64,000 nucleotides of DNA from Arcanobacterium_A hippocoleae_A (GCA_040360365.1 CP136412.1); one strand, 5' to 3'; positions 42,110 to 51,501 are shown, counted from the first letter of the stretch. Translations and numbers: made by a program. Notes: generated from the letters alone by a model not told the origin.

Positions 42110-42531
42110 ATGCCTCGTATTCTTTTAGTTTTAATCCTTTTGGCAATGACGATTTATTCGCTGATTGATTGCGCCCGCACCGACGAATCTGCGATGCCGG
42201 CGCGTATTAAGAAACCAATCTGGATTGCGGCAATAATCATAGTTCCGATTCTCGGACCGGCGCTGTGGCTAATTTTTAAAACACAGAAAATGCTCAAAAC
42301 CGACTCGGGTTTCGGTACGGCAAATATTCCGGGAAAACTGCGGAAACACGGAAATTCCGAACCGTCTGGTCCGCTTGCACCAGATGATGATCCGGATTTT
42401 CTCTCCCGCCTTGAAGCGCAAAACCGCCGCCGCCAATACGAACAGAAAAAGCGGAAGAGCACCCCGAACAAGCAAAGCGCAAGAAACAGCATCCTGACGA
42501 TGACGAAAAACCGCAAGGTTTATATCGTTAG
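42110..42531 (+). CDS. PLDc_N-type small membrane protein, frameshifted
   Basis: About 140 residues. Two hydrophobic helices (ILLVLILLAMTIYSLIDC and IWIAAIIIVPILGPALWLI) flank the RIKKP turn, the pattern of the phospholipase-D N-terminal (PLDc_N) domain that occurs alone in many actinobacterial membrane proteins. A charged cytoplasmic tail follows (DDDPDFLSRLEAQNRRRQYEQKK). The frame breaks at A5 42446-42450; one more A gives an acidic end closing DEKPQGLYR at 42531. Function unknown. Confidence 0.75.
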
Positions 42532-42574
42532 AATGGCTATATCGTTAAACTAGCTGTTTTCTTACGCAAATCTT

Positions 42575-43282
42575 TCAGTTCCGTGAGGTTTTCTTCGCGG
42601 CAGCTGAAGTGCCCGGAACCATGTCGGCTGCGGCTGCCAGCAGGTGCGCGGCAGGCTCCCAGTAATTCAATGCCGTGAGCCGATTTCCTGCAAAAACTAA
42701 AGATGTGCATGATGCGAGAGAACATTCGCGTTTCCCTGGATGATGTGCAAGCGGTTTTCTTTCAATAAACCGCCGTATCGTCCAAATCGGCAGCTGGTGT
42801 GAAACAAGTACTGCTTCGCCGCCGCGCGCAGTCTCAAGAGCAAAACGAATCGCACGGCTCATTCGCGCCGCAACTTCAATATATGGTTCTCCCCATGAAG
42901 GCTGGAATGGGTTTCGATACCAAGACCAATACTTCGGATGAGCCAGTAGAAAAGGATTGTTGTTTACCTGCAAGCCTTCGAACTTATTATCTGCTTCGAT
43001 TAAATCTGCGTTTTTCTGAATTTTCAGTCCGAAAGCCTGCGCTGTCGGTGTGCCCGTCTCTACCGCACGTTCGAGCGGAGAAGTGATGACGGCACGCACA
43101 TCATGCCCTTCCGATTTGAATACTTTACCGAGTTCCTGCGCCATTTCTCTGCCAAGATTGGTGAGGTGAAAACCGTCGCGACGGCCATAGAGCACCCCGT
43201 CAGGGTTGTCTACTTCACCGTGCCGTACGAGATGTACGGTGGTTAATATTGGCGAATCTACATCTTCAAAACCGGACTGCAT
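42575..43282 (-). CDS. Histidine phosphatase family protein (phosphoglycerate-mutase-like)
   Basis: 235 residues. VHLVRHGEVDNPDGVLYGR carries the RHG phosphohistidine motif, ITSPLERAVETG the second active-site Arg, and VLVSHQLPIWTIRRF the second catalytic His. It is therefore a phosphatase or phosphomutase of the large dPGM-like superfamily; the substrate cannot be predicted. AAGGA lies before the ATG. It sits downstream of the MarR gene on the same strand with a gap of about 150 bp. The frame is intact. Confidence 0.88.
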   Translation of the reverse strand: MQSGFEDVDSPILTTVHLVRHGEVDNPDGVLYGRRDGFHLTNLGREMAQELGKVFKSEGHDVRAVITSPLERAVETGTPTAQAFGLKIQKNADLIEADNKFEGLQVNNNPFLLAHPKYWSWYRNPFQPSWGEPYIEVAARMSRAIRFALETARGGEAVLVSHQLPIWTIRRFIERKPLAHHPGKRECSLASCTSLVFAGNRLTALNYWEPAAHLLAAAADMVPGTSAAAKKTSRN

Positions 43283-43431
43283 TTAGTTTTCCTTATTTAA
43301 CAGTGCCTGACGGCTGCGAGAACTTCTTATCCTGAATCATGCCAATGCGCTCTCCGTGAATACAGATACCGCCGTATCTGTGCAATAAATACCGGAGAAC
43401 GCAAAACCATGCTGTTCCTAACTTACCTGAA

Positions 43432-43881
43432 TCAAACCAGCTTCGCTGCCAATCTGCCAAATTCAAGCGCCTCTTTCTGTGTAAGACGTTCAAAAAGATG
43501 CCGGCGAACCGATACCACATGATTCGGCGCAGCTTCTTCAAGACGTTTAAATCCAGCAGCAGTCAGACAGCAAATAATTCCCCGCCGATCTTCATTACAT
43601 CGGCAGCGTTCAACAAGACCTGCATTCTCAAGCCGCTTCACGGTATGCGTAAGTCTTGAACGCGAGTGCACGACAGCTTCCGCGAGATCAGACATTCGCA
43701 TCTTCCCGTCTTCTGTTTCACTAAGGTGCACCAGAATATCGTACTCATTGATTTGCAGTTCATTATCAGATTCAAGATCGGCGCTAATGCGCTCAAACAT
43801 TATTGCAGTACCGCGCAAAATGCTCCGCCACGCCTGCTGTTCAGCATTGTTGAGCCACGGAACATTCTCGTTATTTGCCAC
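43432..43881 (-). CDS. MarR-family transcriptional regulator
   Basis: Winged-helix DNA-binding protein, about 149 residues. QINEYDILVHLSETEDGKMRMSDLAEAV is the start of the MarR fold, SRSRLTHTVKRLENAGLVER the recognition helix, and CNEDRRGIICCLTAAG the wing. GTG 43881 is chosen because AGAGG lies 6 nt upstream; an ATG at 43911 is possible. AGTAC-type repeats just upstream may be its operator. Ligand and targets unknown. Confidence 0.88.
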   Translation of the reverse strand: MANNENVPWLNNAEQQAWRSILRGTAIMFERISADLESDNELQINEYDILVHLSETEDGKMRMSDLAEAVVHSRSRLTHTVKRLENAGLVERCRCNEDRRGIICCLTAAGFKRLEEAAPNHVVSVRRHLFERLTQKEALEFGRLAAKLV

Positions 43882-43910
43882 GCTAAACCTCTTTCTATCA
43901 TCTGCCAACA

Positions 43911-43944
43911 TCGTACTGATGTACTTGTACTCATGTACTGCATC
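43911..43944 (-). promoter_or_regulatory. AGTACA repeat cluster, possible operator of the MarR gene
   Basis: Read on the minus strand, AGTACA-TG-AGTACA and AGTACA-TC-AGTACG give four copies of a hexamer within about 30 bp, including GTAC-N4-GTAC inverted pairs, right upstream of the MarR start. Location and symmetry fit autoregulation. Confidence 0.4.
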
Positions 43945-44477
43945 GCCGCTAACGTCAGCATTTACCGCATCCTGCTCGGCGTGACCGAACAGTGTTCAGT
44001 AATATTCAGTTGCGGCTGTGCAAGAAAATGTCACGAAACTTATCCCGTGTATCTCCGCTTTTAAAAGAAGCAGGAACGGCAGGAAAACAGTTTCAGTAAA
44101 TAAGCTTCAATAAATAATAACTTAGCAGGTAAATGCAAAATTAGGACCAGACTATGGAATGAATCGTTCACCTAAATTCTACTTACCGGATACCTGATCT
44201 TATTAAATTGTTTTAGAGCCGATTCGTATTGCGGCTTATCGGTAAAGCGCGCTGCTGAAGCTGGGAGTACTTGCGTAACCGTTACCATTTTCCGTTTGCC
44301 CGGTGTATGTACTGTTATCGATAAAATGAATCGCAAACAGCATCAGTCAGCTTTGCGAAAAAGGAATCAGCACCGCCAACAAGCCGAGATACAGCTTGGA
44401 AGCAGCATATTATTACCGCTTATTACCGCTGCCTGGTTCTGAGTCTAGTCTGGATTTGTTAAAAATGAATATAGCAA
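43945..44477. other. Intergenic region, nothing recognised
   Basis: About 530 bp, A/T-rich, between the MarR gene and the bS22 terminator. No gene, RNA or clear repeat is seen apart from a short TTATTACCGC duplication near 44410. Confidence 0.4.
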
Positions 44478-44510
44478 AAGTTGCGGGTCCCGCAACGAGA
44501 TCCGCAACTT
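44478..44510 (-). terminator. Rho-independent terminator of the bS22 gene
   Basis: Stem AAGTTGCGG (44478-44486 with 44502-44510), followed on the minus strand by TTTTGCTATATT. An alternative inner pairing TTGCGGG/CCCGCAA is also possible. Confidence 0.65.
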
Positions 44511-44560
44511 GAAACTATTCAATGGCTGTGCCTTGAAATGCTGCTAAAGCTAAAGCGCGC

Positions 44561-44659
44561 TTACTTCTTGTTACGACGCTGATGACGTGTCTTGCGTAAA
44601 AGCTTGCGGTGCTTCTTCTTTGACATGCGCTTACGACGCTTCTTAATTACGGAACCCAA
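44561..44659 (-). CDS. Small ribosomal subunit protein bS22 (AURKAIP1/COX24 domain), 32 residues
   Basis: Very short, extremely basic protein starting GSVIKKRRKRMSKKKHRK and ending RNKK. This matches the actinobacterial AURKAIP1/COX24-domain protein that was seen as bS22 in mycobacterial 30S structures. The start is TTG 44659 placed behind the strong site GGAGGTGAAC; the residues after it match the family from the second position. Intact, about 32 residues as in relatives. It has its own terminator. Confidence 0.9.
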   Translation of the reverse strand: MGSVIKKRRKRMSKKKHRKLLRKTRHQRRNKK

Positions 44660-44820
44660 AGTTCACCTCCACGATTGTATTGCTTGAACAGAAAGTCCAA
44701 AACATATTGACCAAATCAAAAAGATTCAACAATTAGCTATGCTACCAAAGGTTTGGGCAGTGTTAAGAATTAGCCGAGAATTGTGCGTCTAATCGCTTAA
44801 TTTACGGGGATGCTGATTCG

Positions 44821-45020
44821 TTACGTAACTGGCAGCGGGATGCGGAAAATTTTACGTAAGCCGCAGCGGGAAGTCAGTTATGTTACGTAAGCGGCGGCAA
44901 GAACTCAAGATGCAATTATTTCCGGCAGAAGCCTTTGTGTTTATGCTGTTCACAGGGTTAAGGTAACGACGGCTCTCCCGTCGTTAATCAAAACCGCGCA
45001 TTTTGCCGCCAGTTACGTAA
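44821..45020 (+). repeat. Dispersed 138-bp inverted-end element, copy C, with 31-bp boxes
   Basis: The core runs 44883-45020 (138 bp): left end TTACGTAAGCGGCGGCAA, right end TTGCCGCCAGTTACGTAA, an inverted pair with two mismatches in 18. Inside are TGTTTATGCTGTTCACAG and a perfect 9-bp hairpin TAACGACGG-CTCTC-CCGTCGTTA. Two further boxes lie upstream in exact 31-bp steps (44821, 44852). Best preserved of the three copies. Confidence 0.85.
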
Positions 45021-45093
45021 GCCGGTACTCGTAGCATAAACAAAAATGTGAAGCGCCGACAACTCCGAAACTGCAGAAAGTTTAACTAATTCA

Positions 45094-45125
45094 GGGGCAG
45101 ACTTGAGTTATCTCAGGTCCGCCCC
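45094..45125. terminator. Hairpin between rplY and repeat copy C
   Basis: GGGGC plus GACTTGAG pairs with CTCAGGTC plus GCCCC (one mismatch, one wobble) around TTAT. The T-rich run (AAATTTTTCTT) is on the plus-strand side. It lies downstream of rplY and may end it. Confidence 0.5.
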
Positions 45126-45233
45126 CAAATTTTTCTTAAATTATGAAACCATATCCGCAGTTAATGCAAAACTGACATAAATTCAGCAATCTAAAATTAA
45201 GCTGAAAACCAGTCCGCATTTCACAAGCCTGCT

Positions 45234-45818
45234 TTACTCAGCTGCTGCAGTTTCGGCTGCTTCGCCTTCTTCCGGTACGTCAAGCTGCGGAACAGCCACA
45301 ACTACCACCGGTTCTTCCGCATCAGAGATTGCTTCCACATCTGCCGGAAGTTTCAAATCTGCCACCCGGATTGTGGTGCCGTCTTCAAGACCTTCCACAT
45401 CTACCACAATGTTTTCCGGAATCTCAATTGCGGGAACCATCACGTCAAGCGTCATGAGTTCGACGGAAGCCACCGCGCCTCCTACAGGTTCGCCCTCAAG
45501 AATCACCGGCACATTCACTTCGACTTTCTGCTTTGCATCAACACGCAGGAAATCAAGATGCTCAATAATGCGCGAAAGCGGGTTGCGCTGAATATCTTTC
45601 ACAAGCGCGAGTTCGATTTTACCTTCAACATCAATCTTCAGCAGTGCGTTCGCATTGTAACGCACATGCATGTAAATCTCGTGTGCATCAAAGTGGATAT
45701 GCGCCGGTGCTTCATCTCCGCCGTAAAGCACTGCCGGGGTGCGGTCATCCCGGCGCAGCTGACGGGAAGCCCCTTTTCCAAATTCGTTCCGTACTTGCGC
45801 TTTAATAGTAGCTACCAT
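45234..45818 (-). CDS. rplY: Large ribosomal subunit protein bL25, Ctc type
   Basis: 5S rRNA-binding ribosomal protein with the longer CTC form (194 residues). The N-terminal L25 domain reads ATIKAQVRNEFGKGASRQLRRDDRTPAVLYGG; the second beta domain (VEVNVPVILEGEPVGGAVASVELMTLDVMVP) and an acidic end (EEGEAAETAAAE) follow. GGAGATAACC precedes the ATG. prs lies upstream on the same strand but is separated by a terminator. The frame is intact. Confidence 0.95.
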   Translation of the reverse strand: MVATIKAQVRNEFGKGASRQLRRDDRTPAVLYGGDEAPAHIHFDAHEIYMHVRYNANALLKIDVEGKIELALVKDIQRNPLSRIIEHLDFLRVDAKQKVEVNVPVILEGEPVGGAVASVELMTLDVMVPAIEIPENIVVDVEGLEDGTTIRVADLKLPADVEAISDAEEPVVVVAVPQLDVPEEGEAAETAAAE

Positions 45819-46146
45819 TTTGGTTATCTCCTTTTCGAATTTTATTGAAACCGCCTCGAACGGAGACTACATCCGAAAAGATATAGACAACCGCGTCGAT
45901 TACGGAATATGCCAACCGTCTTGCAGGTTGGTCATTTGCAGCACTGCGCACATTTCTCAGGATTATCTTTAAAAAAGCAAATGTGCACTTTCTGCGATTC
46001 CCTCGCCGAGGCAACCCGCTAATTTTATCCCGATTTTTTGCGAAAAACCAAGCTTTTCTGCAGAAGCTGTGCGCAAACACATACCCGTCTGGAGATAGTT
46101 AATATCCGGCAGAAATCTAACTGCAGCATGAAATCGCGATAAATAA

Positions 46147-46181
46147 CGACGGCACCGCAGAATAGATCGGGTGCCGTCGTG
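46147..46181 (-). terminator. Rho-independent terminator of prs
   Basis: Perfect 11-bp stem ACGACGGCACC (46147-46157) with GGTGCCGTCGT (46171-46181), 13-nt loop, followed on the minus strand by TATTTATC. Confidence 0.75.
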
Positions 46182-46237
46182 AATATAAATAGTGATTAAA
46201 ATTTTTTGTTCGCGCTTTAGTTTCGAATCAACACAAC

Positions 46238-47217
46238 TTAGTAGGCTCCGTCGAACAGTGAAGTCACCGATCCGTCGTTGAATACTTCTTCAATCGCATG
46301 TGCAATTACCGGTGCGATTGAAAGTACTGTGAGCTGTTTGAAACGTTTTTCCGGACCGATTGGGAGCGTATCGGTCACGACTAGTTCACGCAGCCCAGAT
46401 TCAGACAAGCGCTGCACGGCAGGATCAGAGAGCACGCCGTGCGTAGCGGCAACGATTACGTCTTTTGCGCCAGCTTCGAGCACTACATTTACGGCGCCCA
46501 CGATTGTGCCTGCCGTATCAATCATATCGTCGACGATGATTGCGGTACGTCCGGAAACATCACCCACCACGCGGTTTGCTACCGCTTGATTCGGACGGGT
46601 AATATCACGAGTCTTATGCACGAATGCGAGCGGAATTCCGCCAAGGCGCTTCCCCACTGTTCAGCAACTTTAATTCGCCCTGCATCTGGGGAAACGATTA
46701 CCGAGGAAGCCGGATCTACCCGAGTGCGCACATAGTCAACAAGCGTCGGCATTGCCCAAAGGTGATCGACCGGGCCGTCGAAGAACCCCTGGGTTTGTGC
46801 AGCATGTAAATCTACCGACATAATCCGTTCAGCACCGGCAGCTTTGAACAAATCTGCCATTAGCCGCGAAGAAATCGGTTCGCGTCCTTTGTGTTTCTTG
46901 TCTTGCCGCGCATAAGGGAACGACGGCACCACAACGGTGATTCGTTTTGCAGAAGCCCGCTTCGCCGCGTCAACCATGATGAGAGTTTCCATCATCCACT
47001 TATTAATTGGGCAAGACATTGCCTGCATGATAAACACATCCGTACCACGCACAGATTCATCAAACCGGACATAGATTTCGGAATTTGCGAAATCGTATGC
47101 AGTGATTGGCAGCAGCTCAATCCCAAGCTCTTTGGCAACAGCTTTTGCAAGATCCGGATGTGCGCGCCCCGAAGCCAATACAAGATGCTTCTCGCCGCTG
47201 GTGTGGATTCCCGTCAT
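46238..47217 (-). CDS. prs: Ribose-phosphate pyrophosphokinase, frameshifted
   Basis: Makes PRPP from ribose 5-phosphate and ATP for nucleotide, histidine and tryptophan synthesis. About 326 residues. Motifs: FDESVRGTDVFIMQA, YARQDKKHKGREPISSRL (catalytic loop region), VDLHAAQTQGFFDGPVDHL, and the PRPP-binding IIVDDMIDTAGT. The frame breaks near 46651-46656 (CCCC/TT); one base restores RIKVAEQWGKRLGGIPLAF. ATG 47217 (MTGIHTSGEKHL) is chosen; GGGAAG lies upstream. Confidence 0.94.
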
Positions 47218-47280
47218 CGTACGCTTCCCATTCTTTTGATTCTGATTGACAGTGTTTTCTTGCGGTAGAGCCGCGTACAA

Positions 47281-47791
47281 TTTGGAGATTTGGAAAATGA
47301 ATTCTCGGATTGTATTTGGCTGCCACCTTCAAGCCTAATACTTTCCGATCCGCACAATCTGCGGTACTGAAATTTGTTTTCCAATTTTAGTTTTGCGCAG
47401 CAACAGTATCTTCCGCAGCGTTTCCATGAAAACCGTGTTTGAAAATAGCTGATTCCGCTTATATTTTTCAGTAATTATTTTTTGAATTTTGGAATATTCT
47501 GCAGAGTAACCTGCGAAAGTGATGTGTGAAAAATATTTTTCAACAGTGAACACAGATTTTTCATCCGCCAGCTAACTTTCGCAAAATGAAACCGGAACGG
47601 TGAGAATGAAGAAAAGTTAAGCGGTGCGGAGCAGCTGCGCGAATAAAAAAATAGCGTCTTTGCTTTGAATCTGATGAGTGTGAAGCATTCTCAGGCATTA
47701 ACACACTATCCTCCAAACGGAAAGACGCCGTAAAACTCAATGTTAAAGCTTTAAATATATTTTCAATACTTGGAAAGCTGAAACATTTCCG
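47281..47791. other. Intergenic region with a long-range hairpin
   Basis: About 510 bp between prs and tRNA-Gln. On the minus strand GGCGTCTTTCC (near 47729) can pair with GCAAAGACGC (near 47660), followed by TATTTTTTTATT, so it may end the tRNA transcript. GGAGGATAGTGTG also precedes a 47-codon frame reading through this hairpin; I do not call it a gene. Confidence 0.35.
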
Positions 47792-47861
47792 CTCCCCACA
47801 AGGATTCGAACCTCGAATAACGGTTCCAAAGACCGCTGTGTTGCCATTACACCATGGGGGA
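47792..47861 (-). tRNA. tRNA-Gln (anticodon TTG)
   Basis: The minus strand begins TCCCCCATGGTGTAATGGC. The anticodon loop CTTTGGA carries TTG, and the T arm CGAGG-TTCGAAT-CCTTG is normal. The 3' acceptor strand reads TGGGGAG, one G short of the TGGGGGA-G needed to pair with TCCCCCA, so one base (47794-47797) is probably missing from the sequence. CCA is not encoded. Confidence 0.88.
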
Positions 47862-48533
47862 ATACGTGCTCTATTGTGCCATTTTCTTCCCGCAAATTTC
47901 TAATCAATTCAAAAATGCAGCACGTGAGACTTCTCGCACCATTTGGAAAAATTAGTCAAATATGCCTGAAATATATTCTCGCCATCCTCCGTGATTCCCT
48001 GTTTTATCGGGTTTCTGCGCGATACCGCTCCGTGCGGTTTAGAACGACGGCTGACCGCGGAGCTGAAGAAAAAATTCTTATTTGTGACAGATATCTAGCA
48101 GCTGGGTTTCATCTCAGCTTGGGAGAGGCGGAATCTGGCGGCTGCAGCATCAGAACACACGCCCTGGTCCAGAAGAACAAATAATCGAACTAATCAATAG
48201 CAATTGATGCAACCGCCAATAGCACGCTACCAGCCGGGATACCCTCTGCTAGTTAAGATTTTTCGCGCCGAAACATAGACCAAAGTGAAGTGGCGGGATA
48301 CCTTGCTAGCTGAGATACAGGTGTATAGTAAAACCGAAAGGTGCAATTTCTGATTTGGATGATTTGGAGAAGTGAACCAAAACAGAAAATCTACCTCTCA
48401 TCTGAAAATGGAAACTGGAACTCACCGACACAAAATGATGCACCCAGATTCCCAAGAGTTACCAATTTTAAGCAATTAACATTAGTTCACGGATTAGTTT
48501 TAGATTCGTTCCACTAAAATTTTGAGGAGCACA
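47862..48533. other. Intergenic region upstream of the ABC exporter genes
   Basis: About 670 bp. An imperfect direct repeat of about 25 bp (GGGATACC...CTAG(T/C)T(A/G)AGAT, near 48236 and 48295) lies 59 bp apart. A promoter for the exporter pair is likely close to 48500. No gene is recognised. Confidence 0.4.
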
Positions 48534-49526
48534 ATGACCTTACAAGCTGAATCCTTATATAAAGCTTTCGGTAAAACTCAAGCGTTAAACGGAATGAGTT
48601 TTACCGCGCACACAAACCAGATGTTTGGCTTTGTTGGATCAAATGGCGCCGGTAAAACTACTACCATGCGGATTATCCTCGGCGTGCTGAAAGCTGATTC
48701 AGGAAAAGCGCTCTGCAATGGAAAAGAAATCGATTTCGCTGCCCGGAAGCGTTTTGGATACATGCCGGAAGAACGCGGGCTATATCCGCGGATGAAAGTG
48801 CAAGAACAACTCGAATATCTCGCAAAATTACAGGGAATGAACAAAACAGATGCGCGAAATGCTGCACTTTATTGGACTGAACGGCTCGGCATAGCAGCTC
48901 GGCGCAAAGACCAGGTGCAAGCGCTTTCACTTGGCAACCAACAGCGCGTGCAGCTCTGTGCAGCTTTGATTCACGATCCGGACTATCTGGTATTAGATGA
49001 ACCATTTTCCGGGCTGGATCCCGTCGCCGTCACCACGATGAGTGAAGTATTGAAAGAAAAAGTTGCGCAGGGTGCGACGGTGATTTTCTCTTCGCATCAG
49101 CTTGATTTAGTGGAACGAATTTGTGACCGTGTGGGAATCTGTTCGCAGGGTGCAATTGTTTCCGAAGGTACAATTGACGAACTTCGCCGTACTGAAGAGT
49201 TGATTTACGATATCACCGTAGATCCGCAAGACGCAGAAAACGTCGGCCGTATCTTGAACAGCTTAGGTACGCAGATTACAGCTGACGCAGCAAAATCGAA
49301 CAGAATCCGTGCAGTCCTCCCCGTCGGCATGAGTGAACAGCAGGTGCTGCGAGCTGTGCTGGATATCGCACCGGTACGCAGTTTTGAACACTATCGGCCG
49401 CACTTAAACGAGCTCTTCTCGAACGTAGTATCAGTACCAAACAGTGAAGATAAATCAGGCAGCGGCGGGAAATCCAACGCAAAGAAGAAATCACGCGGTC
49501 TTGCAGGTCTGTTCGGAGGGAAGTAG
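48534..49526 (+). CDS. ABC transporter ATP-binding protein (NatA-like)
   Basis: 330 residues. Walker A GSNGAGKTTTMR, a signature reading LSLGNQQRVQL in place of LSGGQ, and Walker B YLVLDEPFSGLD, with a DUF4162-like C-terminal domain (residues about 225-300) and a basic tail (NAKKKSRGLAGLFGGK). This combination is typical of NatA/EcsA-type exporters. ATG 48534 follows GAGGAG. The permease gene starts 4 nt after its stop, so the two form one transporter. Substrate unknown (sodium, antibiotic or peptide are the usual family cases). Confidence 0.9.
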   Translation: MTLQAESLYKAFGKTQALNGMSFTAHTNQMFGFVGSNGAGKTTTMRIILGVLKADSGKALCNGKEIDFAARKRFGYMPEERGLYPRMKVQEQLEYLAKLQGMNKTDARNAALYWTERLGIAARRKDQVQALSLGNQQRVQLCAALIHDPDYLVLDEPFSGLDPVAVTTMSEVLKEKVAQGATVIFSSHQLDLVERICDRVGICSQGAIVSEGTIDELRRTEELIYDITVDPQDAENVGRILNSLGTQITADAAKSNRIRAVLPVGMSEQQVLRAVLDIAPVRSFEHYRPHLNELFSNVVSVPNSEDKSGSGGKSNAKKKSRGLAGLFGGK

Positions 49527-49530
49527 AACT

Positions 49531-50740
49531 ATGCTGAAACACATTATTTTCCGTGAGTTTAAGGTACTCGTAAATACAAAATCGCAAATTATCGGCACAC
49601 TTTTTACGGTTATTTTGATTCTTGCCGCCGGTATAGCCGGAAAGTACTTTCTCGATCAAAATGCCGATGAAGATACCGCGAACTCACCTGTATCAAAAGC
49701 GGAAGCCGTTTCCTTGGCGCCGGAGATGAAAGATCTGGAACAGATTCTCGACAGCACCGGGATAGTGTCTGCCGAAGTAATCACAGCACAAAGCGACTAT
49801 TCTCAGTGGTTGAAAGATGAAGCCAAAAAGATACTCCGTCCGCAGCTACAGTGGTTGCCGGCACGCTTGATGCACCAAAAATAATTCAATATGGGGATAG
49901 CAGCGCAATGAAATTACTGCCCAGGCAGTGAAGCAGGCGCTTACGCTCTATCATGTAAACGAAATTACCGGCGGAGTGAGCCAAGATCAAGCAGCAAAAA
50001 TTGCAGCTGTGATGAATGTGCCGGTAACTATTGTGACCGGATCAAGCAATTTGATTGGCGAGAATCCAATCGGATTCTTTACCGCAGTTGCCGCACAGGT
50101 TTTGCTTTTCTTCGCGGTGATAACTGGTCTTTCAACCATTTCCATCGGTGTGGTTGAAGAGAAGAGTTCGCGCGTGGTAGAGATTCTGCTTTCGTCAGTA
50201 CGTCCGCGTACGCTTTTACTCGGGAAAATTCTTGGTATTGGCTTATTTGTGCTCCTGCAGCTTGCATTATATATTTCCGCTGCAGTAATTTCACTGAAGA
50301 TTTCCGGGCTTTGGATGGGATTTGAGATTTCCGCGCTCATTGTGTGGATGATTGTTTGGATCCTGGTTGGTTTCTTCATTTTTGTCACCATCTCCGGCGG
50401 TATCTCAGCTACGGTTTCCCGGCAGGAAGATCTTGGCGGAATCATTACCCCAATCACCATTGGCATGATGATTCCGTTCTATCTCGGAATGTATCTTGTT
50501 CCGGCGTTACCTGATTCGATTTGGACAAAAGTACTTTCAATGATTCCCGGATTCTCGTCGTTTATTATGCCGGCCCGGCAGGCATTCGACACGGTTGAAA
50601 CTTGGGAATTATTCCTCGCAGCCGGCATTGGAATCGTTTGTTTACCGCTGCTTGCAGCTCTTTCCGGAAAAATTTATGAAAACTCGATTCTCCGGATGGG
50701 CAAGCGGGTATCTCTTCGCGAAGCATTGTCCAAAAAATAA
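49531..50740 (+). CDS. ABC-2 type permease (NatB-like), frameshifted twice
   Basis: About 404 residues. One N-terminal transmembrane helix (IIGTLFTVILILAAGIAG), a large extracellular domain of about 140 residues, then five or six helices with ITGLSTISIGVVEEKSSRVVEILLSSVRP, the ABC-2 signature of NatB proteins. Frame breaks at A5 49825-49829 and A2 49907-49908; adding one A at each joins AKKDTPSAATVVAGTLDAPK and SSANEITAQAVKQALTLY. GGAGGG precedes the ATG. Partner of the ATPase just upstream. Confidence 0.88.
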
Positions 50741-50788
50741 TTCGGATTCAGCTTTTCAGTGATTTTTCCGCACATCCCAAATATTGCG

Positions 50789-50840
50789 AGGAGCCGTCGG
50801 CGTTTGGATTAATTTCCAAAAACCGACGGCTCCTTGTTTT
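50789..50840. terminator. Bidirectional rho-independent terminator
   Basis: 12-bp stem AGGAGCCGTCGG (50789-50800) with its complement 50823-50834, an inner TTTGGA/TCCAAA stem, then TGTTTT. It lies between the convergent permease (+) and MarR (-) genes. Confidence 0.85.
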
Positions 50841-50886
50841 ACGCGCGATTACAAATGCACGCAGCAATATTTTCCGGGTTCCAAGC

Positions 50887-51501
50887 TTACTTCTTTGCGT
50901 TTTCGTGGCGTTCAGCAACTTCTAAAAGCTGTTTAATTCCGGCGCGAAGTTGGATTTCTGCTTCCTGACTAAAATTCTCAAGGAATTCCCGCTGCACTTC
51001 CAACAGCGCCTGCATTGCATTATCAACGGCTTTAATCCCTTTCCGGGTAGCTTTCACATAGACTACACGGCGATCTTTCTCATCGCGATTACGTTTCACA
51101 TAACCATGTTTTTCCATCTGATCAATCCGATTTGTAATCGTACCGGATGTGACGAGTGTTTCTGCCATTAACTGACCGGCAGTACGCTGATGCGGTTTAC
51201 CTGCACGGCGTAAAGCTGCAAGCATTTCAAATTCCCACGTTTCGAGTTTATAAGCAGCAAAAGTAACCCGCCGAATCTGCTCCACATATCGCCCCAACCG
51301 CAGTAATCGCGAGAAAACAGCAAGCGGACGCGCATCGAAATCTGGACGCTGCTCCTCCCAGGCAGTAACTATATGGTCTACTTCGTCTTCCATTGTTTCT
51401 TGAACTTTAGCGTTTTCCGCAGACGCAAATTTTTCTGTAATTTCATTCAAACCATTCGCTTCATTCGCGCCGCCCAAATCAGGTGTTAGATTCGCTTTCA
51501 T
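50887..51501 (-). CDS. MarR-family transcriptional regulator
   Basis: 204 residues, longer than most MarR proteins because of an acidic N-terminal extension of about 60. Core: ETWEFEMLAALRRAGKPHQRTAGQLMAETLVTSGTITNRIDQMEKHGYVKRNRDEKDRRVVYVKATRKG, with recognition helix and wing. GGGAG precedes the ATG. A perfect 21-bp palindrome lies 47 bp upstream and is its likely operator. It ends facing the ABC exporter pair, which could be among its targets. Confidence 0.9.
   Translation of the reverse strand: MKANLTPDLGGANEANGLNEITEKFASAENAKVQETMEDEVDHIVTAWEEQRPDFDARPLAVFSRLLRLGRYVEQIRRVTFAAYKLETWEFEMLAALRRAGKPHQRTAGQLMAETLVTSGTITNRIDQMEKHGYVKRNRDEKDRRVVYVKATRKGIKAVDNAMQALLEVQREFLENFSQEAEIQLRAGIKQLLEVAERHENAKK

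Noticed and set aside
47335..47553. 72-codon open frame upstream of prs
   Set aside because: A/T-rich, no ribosome binding site, no conserved pattern; likely chance.
47572..47714. 47-codon frame behind GGAGGATAGTGTG on the minus strand
   Set aside because: It reads through a likely terminator hairpin and T tract; strong site but no recognisable product.
48233..48317. Direct repeat of about 25 bp as an insertion target duplication
   Set aside because: Copies are imperfect and the 32 bp between them hold no mobile-element feature.
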